Shown here: one piece after another, positions 1 to 6,794 of the stretch | How positions within the stretch are numbered: the first letter of the stretch is position 1 | Layout: the number at the start of each line of letters is the position of its first letter | NCBI GenBank assembly: GCA_017513125.1 | Contig: JAFWDI010000004.1 | Coordinates: 1-42,329, forward strand | Direction: 5' to 3' | From: Lachnospiraceae bacterium | Lineage (GTDB): Bacteria; Bacillota; Clostridia; Lachnospirales; Lachnospiraceae | Length of the DNA stretch: 42,329 bases | The notes under the pieces: model-generated | Told to the model about the DNA's origin: nothing | The model's database searches: none | What the model saw: the letters and a program-made list of their open reading frames with translations, nothing else | Position numbers and translations under genes: made by a program

Positions 1-1320
1 CCGGGTCTCGATGAACTCGTCGACGAGGCCGGTCATGGTCTCGGCGTTCCACTTTCGGGGATCCACGGGGTCCGCCTCGAAGATCAGCACCGGGATGCCC
101 GCGTCCTCGAGTGCCCGGCGGATGAAGAAGCTTCCCTCGACCGCCTGCATGCAGTTTCCGGGCACCATATAGACCACGCCGTCGATATCGTTCTGCCGCG
201 CCTGCTGCAGATACCACTGGCTGTTCCAGGGCGGCATGTGCAGGAAGTCCTCCATACCGATGTACCGCGCGGCCAGTGCGCGCAGAGGGTCCTTTTCGAC
301 GTGGTTCCGGATGTAGGCGTCCGCACCCATCGCCAGGTACATGCTCCACATGAAGACCGCGCCGTACTTCTGTTCGAAACGCTGATAGAATGCGAAATCG
401 TGCCAGATGCCGCGCCCGATCCACATCAGCCGGTACTTCTCGTTCGGGACAGCGGCCTCGCCGCGGTCCGCCAGCGCCTTTACTTCCTCGTAGAGGCTCT
501 TCGCATGTGCGGCGGCCCACTCGGTACCGCGCTGCCACTGGGCCTGCATGACGGCATTGATCGTGTCGATGATCGTCACCGGGACCGGGTGACACGAGGC
601 GATCAGGTCGCGGGTCTTCTTATACCAGGACTCCTGTTCATTGATCAGTTCCATCACGCGCACGAGCGCGTTCAGGTCGAACATGCGGCCGGTCTTTGCC
701 TCGAGGAACGCGATCAGCCGCTGCAGGTCCTCGACGGCGAGATCCAGCCGGTCCGTGTCGTAGAGATCCTCCCAGCTGTCGGCCGCGAGGTCATACCAGT
801 TCAGCGGCGCCTTCCGGGCCACGGTGTTTTCCATCACGTAAAGGTCGGCGCCGTGGTTTCGCGCGAAGAGCTCGAAGATCTTCGACTGGCAGTCGCAGGT
901 CAGGCGGGTCACGGCGATCGTGGGGTCGGGCAGACCGCCCCAGGGGCCAAGCGGCTTTCCGTCTTCGCCGACCGCGTGGTCGTCCGGGTCGAGGCTCTCG
1001 GCGAACGCGGTCGCGCAGTAGCTGCAAAGGTCGTCGCGGTAGCCGGCGTCGCGCAGGAGACCGAAGTATTTGCGGGTCATGCGCTTCGCCCCGCAGATCG
1101 CAGCCCACCACTGGTTTACCACGAACGGAATATCCATCGCCCGGAAGATCTCCAGGGGAACATCCGCGTTCAGGTAGGCCATGTCCTCGCCGGCGGCCGC
1201 GCGGCCGCGCAGTCCGGCGAACCACTGCTTCTGGTAGGCGGAGGCCGCGGCGGTCGCCTGCAGCTTTTTCACGGCCGAAGAGGCGGATGCCGGTCTCTGC
1301 AATGCTTTTTCCTCTGCCAT
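1..1320 (-). CDS. 2-hydroxyacyl-CoA dehydratase-family subunit (partial, C-terminus off window)
   Basis: The minus-strand frame is open from an ATG at 1320 to the window edge, about 440 codons without a stop. The start lies one base after the stop of the upstream gene (TGATATG), so the two are co-translated. The protein belongs to the HgdB/BcrB/FldC-like family, in which two related subunits bind [4Fe-4S] clusters and use one electron from an ATP-driven activase to dehydrate 2-hydroxyacyl-CoA or reduce benzoyl-CoA. Cysteines fall where that family holds its cluster: a C-S-Y-C motif near residue 100, L-T-C-D-C near 150, and N-C-M-Q near 395. The last is followed by the family-like stretch GIPVLIFEADPVD. 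No activase is in view. The substrate is unknown; benzoyl-CoA reductase-like or lactoyl/phenyllactoyl-type dehydratases are all possible. The family call is good, the reaction is not resolved. Confidence 0.85.
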   Translation of the reverse strand, partial: MAEEKALQRPASASSAVKKLQATAAASAYQKQWFAGLRGRAAAGEDMAYLNADVPLEIFRAMDIPFVVNQWWAAICGAKRMTRKYFGLLRDAGYRDDLCSYCATAFAESLDPDDHAVGEDGKPLGPWGGLPDPTIAVTRLTCDCQSKIFELFARNHGADLYVMENTVARKAPLNWYDLAADSWEDLYDTDRLDLAVEDLQRLIAFLEAKTGRMFDLNALVRVMELINEQESWYKKTRDLIASCHPVPVTIIDTINAVMQAQWQRGTEWAAAHAKSLYEEVKALADRGEAAVPNEKYRLMWIGRGIWHDFAFYQRFEQKYGAVFMWSMYLAMGADAYIRNHVEKDPLRALAARYIGMEDFLHMPPWNSQWYLQQARQNDIDGVVYMVPGNCMQAVEGSFFIRRALEDAGIPVLIFEADPVDPRKWNAETMTGLVDEFIETR

Positions 1321-1321
1321 A

Positions 1322-2524
1322 TCAGTTCACCCCGCCTTCCGTGTCCGCCGCTGACGCGGCCGGACGTTCTTTCATCTCTGCCGCAAACGCGGCGAGCCGT
1401 TCTCCCAGACCTTCGTTCTTATCGACCGGCCATTTCATCTTCGCGAAGCAGGCCGTTTTGATTCCCTTCGCCCGGAGACTTTCGTTCTGACTCGGATAAT
1501 CCCAGCTGGCGCTTTCCTCGTACTCGTTCATGAAGAAGATCACGCCCCCGGCGCCGGCGTCCGCGGCCTCGCGGTCGAGCGCCTCCACGCGCTGGCTGAC
1601 GAATGCTTTCTTACTGGAAAACTCCCGCAGCATATAGCGGTCGACCGCGGCTTTCACCGGATCGAGAGCGATATCGAAATCGCGCTCATAAAACCGGTCG
1701 CCCCAGTCGTGATCTTCGCCGACGATCACCAGGCCCTGCGCCTCGATTAGGTCGTACAGGTCCGTATCCTGCGGAGCGCTTCCGGTGAAATAGATACGGG
1801 GAGCGTAGATGACCGGCCAGGATGCGGCGGCTTCCGCGAGCCGTTCGACCAGTTCCGCGTGCTCCGTGCGGTCCATAAAGAAGGCACTTCCGATGATCAC
1901 GAGGGCTTCGGAGCCGTTCACGCGGACTTCGGCGCCCCGCCGCAGCGCGGCGATCCTTCGCAGCGCCGCCCGGCTGCGGTTGCAGATCAGCGCGCCCGTG
2001 CGGATCTCGTCGTCCGCGACGGTGCGGCCGGCCCAGCGGTCCACGGCGTTCCGGAAGAGTCCGGCGACGAACTCGTTCCGTTTCTGGTAGATCATTTCCC
2101 GGGTGAACAGCCAGTCGATAAATTCGAGGTCGGGGACCCGGCATTCCGGTTCGGTCCGGCGAATCTCCCGCAGATAGAGGTATGCGCGAATCAGTACGTC
2201 CGTGGAGTTCGAAACGGCCAGGGCGTCCGTCAGACCGGCGGCGGTCCCGTCGATCAGCTGCTCGAACTGCGCGCGGACCACAGGGTCGAATGAGTATTCC
2301 AGATACCGGTCGGTCTGCGCGGTGGGCTTCCCGGGATCCGCCCAGATCCTCAGCGGCATCATGCCCGCGCCGATCACAAATTCGTCCGGAACATCCCAGC
2401 CCAGCTCGCCGATCACCTTTCCGCCCGCGGCACGGAACGCCCGCGCGGCTTCATCCCTGTGGTCGTAAGCGTGTTTCAGGGCCTGAAACGCCGGATCTTT
2501 CAAGGCACATTCACGAATGGCCAT
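1322..2524 (-). CDS. 2-hydroxyacyl-CoA dehydratase-family subunit lacking the usual cluster cysteines
   Basis: This 400-residue protein is the upstream partner of the dehydratase subunit that begins at 1320. A GGAGGAG ribosome site sits just before the ATG. The fold signature is visible: G-W-D-V-P-D-E near 42-48 matches the family's G-x-C-x-x-x-P-E-E, S-T-D near 107-109 matches T-C-D, and GVIFFMNEYEES in the C-terminal third matches the segment that normally carries the third cluster cysteine. In my hand alignment the three cysteines are replaced by Gly, Thr and Glu. The cysteines it does have (6, 128, 181 and one near the C-terminus) are not at those places. So this half of the heterodimer may bind no cluster, or may bind it differently. 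A role as a partner subunit is inferred from adjacency. Confidence 0.8.
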   Translation of the reverse strand: MAIRECALKDPAFQALKHAYDHRDEAARAFRAAGGKVIGELGWDVPDEFVIGAGMMPLRIWADPGKPTAQTDRYLEYSFDPVVRAQFEQLIDGTAAGLTDALAVSNSTDVLIRAYLYLREIRRTEPECRVPDLEFIDWLFTREMIYQKRNEFVAGLFRNAVDRWAGRTVADDEIRTGALICNRSRAALRRIAALRRGAEVRVNGSEALVIIGSAFFMDRTEHAELVERLAEAAASWPVIYAPRIYFTGSAPQDTDLYDLIEAQGLVIVGEDHDWGDRFYERDFDIALDPVKAAVDRYMLREFSSKKAFVSQRVEALDREAADAGAGGVIFFMNEYEESASWDYPSQNESLRAKGIKTACFAKMKWPVDKNEGLGERLAAFAAEMKERPAASAADTEGGVN

Positions 2525-2587
2525 CTGCAGTTCTCCTCCTCTCTGTCAGAGCCGGTCTGCCGGCGCGGGGAAACGGCCGGCATTGCC

Positions 2588-2596
2588 ATTATAGCA
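2588..2596 (-). promoter_or_regulatory. Extended -10 promoter of the dehydratase pair
   Basis: Reading the minus strand, TGCTATAAT occurs at 2596-2588, a perfect -10 with the TGn extension. No good -35 lies upstream, as is usual for extended -10 promoters. It is about 65 bases ahead of the first dehydratase gene. Confidence 0.6.
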
Positions 2597-2656
2597 TTTA
2601 TGCCGCAAAGCAGGCATATCCGGGGCGAAAGTACTGTTCATTTGTCAAAAAATATG

Positions 2657-2703
2657 TATAATGAGAAATGCAGTTTTGTGTTCTTTTTTAGGTACTTAAG
2701 TAC
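2657..2703 (+). promoter_or_regulatory. -10 box and leader palindrome ahead of the alcohol dehydrogenase
   Basis: TATAAT is at 2657-2662, with only a weak -35. Thirty bases downstream, inside the likely leader, GTACTTAAGTAC (2692-2703) is a perfect 12-bp palindrome. The motif AAGTACTGTT occurs at 2629-2638, upstream of the -10, and again at 2698-2707, overlapping the palindrome. This is compatible with a regulator binding two sites around the promoter; its identity is unknown. Confidence 0.45.
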
Positions 2704-2724
2704 TGTTTCAGGAAGGGAGAGAGT

Positions 2725-3879
2725 ATGTCTTCGAAATATACACAGAATGTTCCTGTTATTTTCGGCGAGGGTGCGATCCGCGAACTCGGTGATAAGGTCA
2801 AAGAGCTGGGCTGTACGAAAGTCATGTGCGTTTACGATGCCGGCGTGAAGGCGGCGGGCGTGAACCAGAGGGCGGAAGACAGCCTGAAAGCGGCGGGGAT
2901 CGATTATCTGGTATTCGATAAGATCACGACGGAGCCTTTTGCCTCACTGGTGAACGAGTGCGGAGCGATGGCGAAGGAAGCCGGTGTGGACTGCTTCGTG
3001 GCGATCGGCGGCGGCAGCAGCATGGACCTGACGAAAGCCGCGTCCATTCTGGTGGATTATCCCGGCCCCATCGAGCAGTATTTTAAGGCGCCGCCTCTGT
3101 TCCTGAAGAGCAGCCCCAAGATCATTCTGGTACCGACCACGTCCGGAACCGGCAGCGAAGTCACGCAGGTCGGCATCATTTCGCTGGACGGCATGAAGCC
3201 CGCGATCTTTACGGATACGACGCTGGCTATTCTGGATCCCGAACTGACCTATACCTGCCCGCCTTCGGTCACGATGAACACCGGTTTTGACGCGTTCACG
3301 CACGCTTCCGAAGCGCTCACTTCGAACGGTTCGAACCCCAGAAGCGACGTGCTCGCGATGGCTGCGATCTCGAAGATCCGGAAGTATGTTGCGAAAGCGG
3401 TCGCGGACGGCTCGGATAAGGAAGCCAGACGCGAGATGGCGCTGGCGTCGAACTTTGCCGGCATTGCTTTCGCGGACACGAGCTGCCATATCGGTCATAA
3501 CCTGGCGGACGGCCTTTCGACCGAGTTCCATTCGCCGCACGGCTGGAACTGCATCGTCGTGAACGCCGAAGTGATTCGGAAGTGCGCTCCGCTGGTCCCC
3601 GAGAAGGTGAAGCGCGTCGGCGAGGCCATGGGTCTGACGTTCGACGGAACCGAGACGCCGGAGCAGATCGGTGATATGGTCGCAGAAGAGATCTACGTGA
3701 TGATGCGCGAAGCCGGATTTAAGGGCCCGCAGGAGTACGGCATGGACCGCGACCGCTTCATCAGCAGCACGCGCCACATGCTCGATATTAACCCTGTACT
3801 GCGCGACGCCTGCCCTTACGAGCAGACGAAGGAAGTCTGCGACGAGCTTTACGCGAAGAGCTGGGACGCGTGGGCATAA
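2725..3879 (+). CDS. Iron-containing (group III) alcohol dehydrogenase
   Basis: The 384-residue product is a typical length for the family, which reduces aldehydes or oxidises alcohols with NAD(P)H and a single Fe2+ in the cytoplasm. The nucleotide-binding G-G-G-S motif is in AIGGGSSMD (about residues 93-101), and the family signature TTSGTGSEVT follows near 139-148. Metal ligands are visible as D and H in GFDAFTHASEA, then H in SCHIGHN and H in FHSPHGWN. The ATG at 2725 has a GGAAGGGA ribosome site. It stands alone, between its own leader and a terminator at 3948. It could serve ethanol or butanol formation or propanediol-type redox balance; the substrate cannot be read from the sequence. 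Confidence 0.93.
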   Translation: MSSKYTQNVPVIFGEGAIRELGDKVKELGCTKVMCVYDAGVKAAGVNQRAEDSLKAAGIDYLVFDKITTEPFASLVNECGAMAKEAGVDCFVAIGGGSSMDLTKAASILVDYPGPIEQYFKAPPLFLKSSPKIILVPTTSGTGSEVTQVGIISLDGMKPAIFTDTTLAILDPELTYTCPPSVTMNTGFDAFTHASEALTSNGSNPRSDVLAMAAISKIRKYVAKAVADGSDKEARREMALASNFAGIAFADTSCHIGHNLADGLSTEFHSPHGWNCIVVNAEVIRKCAPLVPEKVKRVGEAMGLTFDGTETPEQIGDMVAEEIYVMMREAGFKGPQEYGMDRDRFISSTRHMLDINPVLRDACPYEQTKEVCDELYAKSWDAWA

Positions 3880-3947
3880 CGCGGCGGCCTGATGCGCCGG
3901 CGCGGCGCGGGATTTCAGCGCGGCCGGTATGTTTTTACGAATGACCT

Positions 3948-3974
3948 GAGCCGGACATTTCGTCCGGCTCTTTT
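3948..3974 (+). terminator. Intrinsic terminator after the alcohol dehydrogenase
   Basis: GAGCCGGAC (3948-3956) pairs perfectly with GTCCGGCTC (3962-3970) around an ATTTC loop and is followed by TTTT. The same core hairpin recurs in the htrA terminator at 6741-6761. Confidence 0.85.
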
Positions 3975-3993
3975 ATGAGAAGGAGAGAATAGT

Positions 3994-4851
3994 TTGAGAA
4001 TTGCGGTAACTTACGAGAACGGACAGGTCTTCCAGCACTTCGGACACACGGAGACGTTTAAGGTCTATGAGGTGGAAGACGGGAAAGTGATTTCCGCGGA
4101 GATCATCGGATCCGAGGGCAGCGGACACGGTGCGCTGGCGAAACTGCTCAGCGGAAAGGGCATTGACGTGCTGATCTGCGGCGGTATCGGCGGAGGTGCG
4201 CAAACCGCTCTGCAGGAGCAGGGAATCGAGCTCTGCGCGGGCGCTCAGGGAGACGCGGACGAGGCTGTGGCGGCCTATCTGCGCGGTGAACTGGAGAACA
4301 CCGGCGCGAACTGCGACCACCATCACCACGAGGACGGACATAGCTGCGGCGACCACGAGGACGAAGGCAGCTGCGGGAGCGGCTGCGGCGGCTGCAGCGG
4401 CTGCGGCCCTCAGATCACGGGCGTGAACGTGGGAAAGACCTGCCGGACGCATTATCGCGGGACGTTTAATGACGGAACGCAGTTCGACTCTACCTATGAC
4501 CGGGGCGAGCCGCTGGAGTTCGTCTGCGGAGCGGGCATGATGATTCCGGGCTTCGACCAGGCTGTGGCGAACATGATGGTCGGCGAGACCGTAAACGTTC
4601 ACCTGATGCCTTCCGAGGCTTACGGCGAGGCGGATCCGACGGCGGTGCTGACAGTGCCGATCGAGGCGATGCCCGGCGCCGAGCGTCTTTCCGTGGGACA
4701 GCGGGTCTCGCTTCAGGGACCGATGGGCCAGATCATTCCCGTGCGGGTCACGGCGATGGAGGGCGAGACGATCACGTTCGACGCGAACCACGAGATGGCG
4801 GGGAAGGAGCTGAACTTCACGATCGAACTGGTGGAAGTGATCGACGAGTGA
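3994..4851 (+). CDS. NifX/NafY-like domain fused to SlyD-type FKBP prolyl isomerase through a His/Cys-rich linker
   Basis: The gene starts with TTG at 3994, seven bases after AAGGAGAG; no ATG fits as well. Residues 1-100 look like the dinitrogenase iron-molybdenum cofactor biosynthesis domain (COG1433: MRIAVTYENG, then DVLICGGIGGGAQTAL). Residues 107-137 form a metal-binding stretch with four consecutive histidines (109-112), more at 116 and 121, and cysteines at 107, 118, 127, 131, 134 and 137. Residues 147-285 are a SlyD-like FKBP isomerase: HYRGTFNDGTQFDSTYDRGE, GMMIPGFDQAV, PSEAYGE and the insert-in-flap marker DANHEMAGKELNF. SlyD normally carries its metal-binding tail at the C-terminus; here the metal-rich part is a hinge between domains. 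A metal chaperone or storage role with folding activity is inferred. No nif genes are nearby. Confidence 0.85.
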   Translation: MRIAVTYENGQVFQHFGHTETFKVYEVEDGKVISAEIIGSEGSGHGALAKLLSGKGIDVLICGGIGGGAQTALQEQGIELCAGAQGDADEAVAAYLRGELENTGANCDHHHHEDGHSCGDHEDEGSCGSGCGGCSGCGPQITGVNVGKTCRTHYRGTFNDGTQFDSTYDRGEPLEFVCGAGMMIPGFDQAVANMMVGETVNVHLMPSEAYGEADPTAVLTVPIEAMPGAERLSVGQRVSLQGPMGQIIPVRVTAMEGETITFDANHEMAGKELNFTIELVEVIDE

Positions 4852-4901
4852 CGGAACGGCATCGGGGACGGCTTCGGCCGGTACCCTTTCGGAACATGAA
4901 A

Positions 4902-4940
4902 ACGGGGAGCGGCATTTCAGCTGCTCCCCGTTCGTTTTTA
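4902..4940. terminator. Intrinsic terminator between convergent genes
   Basis: ACGGGGAGCGGC pairs with GCTGCTCCCCGT around ATTTCA, with one mismatch near the loop. TTCGTTTTT follows on the plus strand and a TTTT run lies on the minus side, so it may serve both the fusion gene and the MoaF-like gene that ends at 4992. Confidence 0.8.
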
Positions 4941-4991
4941 TTCGTTTTTTAATGCCGTATCATATGCGGCTGCGATTCCGCAGCTTCCGCA

Positions 4992-5696
4992 TCAATACGA
5001 GAACCTCGCGTAGGCCGTCACGGCCATCGGCTCGAAGCCCTTGCCGTAGATCGCGCCGAACGCCATGCAGCGGTCATAGTCCTGCAGCAGGACCACATGA
5101 TCCGTGAAGAACGGTGCGCAGACCTTCGAGAGCGTATCGGTCTTCATATCTACGAGGTAGTAAGGACCGCCGATCTTCACCGCACGGTAAGCGTTCTCGG
5201 CGAACTTCTCATCCTTCGGCGACCAGGCAGCCTTCACGCGGTCTTCACCGATGAAGTCCTGCGTCAGCATGCGGCCGTAGCCGAAAATCCAGCCGAGCTT
5301 CGTGCCGACCATCTCGTCTCCGGCGAAAGTGTGCGCCGCGGCGCCCTCGGCGCCCTTGATCGTGGTGCAGCAGATGTCGCCGTCGATGTTTACCGTTACA
5401 GCCTTCGCGTTCAGGTCCACGACCGCCCAGGTGTAGTTGAAGAGCACGAAGTAAAGCTTCGGGCCGGCCTTCAGCGCCTCATAGGGGTACACCGCGCCCT
5501 CGAAGCGGAGATTCTTTTCGCACAGGAACTCCAGCGTGAACTCTTTTCCGCACTCGCAGGCCAGTTCGAACTTCTCGCCGGCCAGCTCATAGTTCAGCGG
5601 ATAGCGGTACTGCGTGATGCCGTACTTCGAACCGTCGTTGCAGAGGTTCTTCACATACACGCCCTTATCATCCCAGACATAGGTATTTCTGTTCAT
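4992..5696 (-). CDS. MoaF-like protein, shorter paralogue
   Basis: This 234-residue soluble protein is a diverged paralogue of its upstream neighbour, with which it shares the ending pattern L-Q-D-Y-D-R-x-M-x-F-G-x-I-Y-G against L-Q-N-Y-D-R-x-Y-H-A-G-R-T-F-G. It also keeps a weaker version of the MoaF-like middle part (YEALKAGPKLYFVLFNYTWA, then VVDLNAKAVTV). It has no signal peptide or membrane segment. MoaF proteins were named from a molybdenum-cofactor operon and have a calycin-like beta-barrel fold, but their activity is not established. The eleven-base gap to the upstream stop and the AAGGAGGTATGAG leader show co-translation. A binding or small-molecule enzyme role is possible; I do not assign one. 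Confidence 0.6.
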   Translation of the reverse strand: MNRNTYVWDDKGVYVKNLCNDGSKYGITQYRYPLNYELAGEKFELACECGKEFTLEFLCEKNLRFEGAVYPYEALKAGPKLYFVLFNYTWAVVDLNAKAVTVNIDGDICCTTIKGAEGAAAHTFAGDEMVGTKLGWIFGYGRMLTQDFIGEDRVKAAWSPKDEKFAENAYRAVKIGGPYYLVDMKTDTLSKVCAPFFTDHVVLLQDYDRCMAFGAIYGKGFEPMAVTAYARFSY

Positions 5697-5707
5697 CTCA
5701 TACCTCC

Positions 5708-6568
5708 TTACACCGTGTATGCGTTATCAGAGTACAGCAGCTCATCGCGCAGGACCAGCGGAGCGCCGAACGCGCCGAACAGCGTGCGGCAGGGTACGAT
5801 CTTTCCGTCCATGTTAATGGAACCGAAAGTACGGCCGGCGTGATACATGCGGTCGTAGTTCTGCAGGAACGCCATGTTGTTGCTGCGGAAGACGCCGCCC
5901 TGAAGCGTACGCTCCATGAGCTCTTCGGTCAGGACGAACAGATACATGTTCTCCTTGATCTTCACGTAGAAGGCCACTTCGTCGTGAGAGGGCAGGACCT
6001 CGAACGGATCGCCGATATTCGCGACCGCCGAGCTGTTATCCGGCCAGGTCAGGGTGTAGAAGTGCGCGTCATAGTACTTATGATGCGTCCACATATCCTC
6101 GCTCCAATGCCACTCGACCCGGGTGCCCAGCATCTCGCTCGACCAGCAGTGGCGGCGGAACGGAAGCTCGCGCCCCTCGACGTCGATCGCGCCGAAGTCG
6201 AACTCGCTCTTTACGAGGAAGGGCAGGCGCTTATTATAGCCGACCGTGCAGAGCAGTCTGGTCACGAGTCTCTGCTCGAGGTCGATGACGAACGTTTCGT
6301 TCTGTCTGTGATCGGTCTCCAGCGTGCTCACGACGTCGAAATCCATGATGTAGGTGGTGTCGTCGCCCTTCAGGCACTCATAGACCGCCTCGACGGGCTC
6401 GGCGTCGTCGATCGCCCAGGTGAGCGTGTCTTCGCCGATGAAATTCAGGTAGTAGTCGTACCCGCCGTCCATGACGAATTTGAACTTCTTTCCCTTCAGC
6501 TCGGTCACGTGCGCGGAATGGAACTGGTTGATCGAGTAGAACGGGCGTTCATATTTGGTCAGATCCAA
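5708..6568 (-). CDS. MoaF-like protein, full length
   Basis: At 286 residues this matches a full-length two-domain MoaF-like protein. The N-terminal barrel part is seen in LKGKKFKFVMDGGYDYYLNF followed by DTLTWAI, then the family-like stretch YECLKGDDTTYIMDFDV and FVIDLEQRLVTRLL. The C-terminal part carries VEWHWSEDMWTHHKYYDAHF and ends with the FLQNYDRMYHAGRTFG segment. Several His and Trp residues in the middle could line a ligand pocket. It is the first gene of a two-gene unit, transcribed from the promoter at 6698-6726 with a leader of about 120 bases. No molybdenum-cofactor genes are in the window, so a direct link to that pathway is not supported here. Confidence 0.65.
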   Translation of the reverse strand: MDLTKYERPFYSINQFHSAHVTELKGKKFKFVMDGGYDYYLNFIGEDTLTWAIDDAEPVEAVYECLKGDDTTYIMDFDVVSTLETDHRQNETFVIDLEQRLVTRLLCTVGYNKRLPFLVKSEFDFGAIDVEGRELPFRRHCWSSEMLGTRVEWHWSEDMWTHHKYYDAHFYTLTWPDNSSAVANIGDPFEVLPSHDEVAFYVKIKENMYLFVLTEELMERTLQGGVFRSNNMAFLQNYDRMYHAGRTFGSINMDGKIVPCRTLFGAFGAPLVLRDELLYSDNAYTV

Positions 6569-6697
6569 AACATTGCCTCCTTTCTCCTTAGGCCGCGCGA
6601 TACGGTTTTATGCCTTCGCCCGCAGAGCGATGGCAGGACGCCGCAAAGCGCGGCGGGGACCCTTCGCGAGAGATCCCTGTACGTTTCTTCTAACCCT

Positions 6698-6726
6698 TTT
6701 GTAGTACGGGTTTCAGGGTTTGTCAA
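6698..6726 (-). promoter_or_regulatory. Sigma-A-type promoter of the MoaF-like pair
   Basis: On the minus strand TTGACA (6726-6721) and TACAAA (6703-6698) are separated by exactly 17 bases. The -35 lies about 15 bases from the htrA terminator hairpin. Confidence 0.75.
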
Positions 6727-6733
6727 TGCAGAA

Positions 6734-6765
6734 CAAAAAAGACCGGACATTTCGTCCGGCCTTTT
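6734..6765 (-). terminator. Intrinsic terminator after htrA
   Basis: Reading the minus strand, GGCCGGAC-GAAAT-GTCCGGTC (6761-6741) is followed by TTTTTT. The core hairpin is identical to that at 3951-3967. Confidence 0.82.
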
Positions 6766-6794
6766 CAAAAACATTCGATTTTACCTGTGCGGCA

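Noticed and set aside
6569..6697. Possible third member of the hairpin repeat family (GCGATGGC and GCCGC-AAAGC-GCGGC)
   Set aside because: Only short GC-rich hairpins match; the GAAAAC-ATC-GTTTTC start and the terminal repeats are absent. It is simply the leader of the MoaF-like unit.
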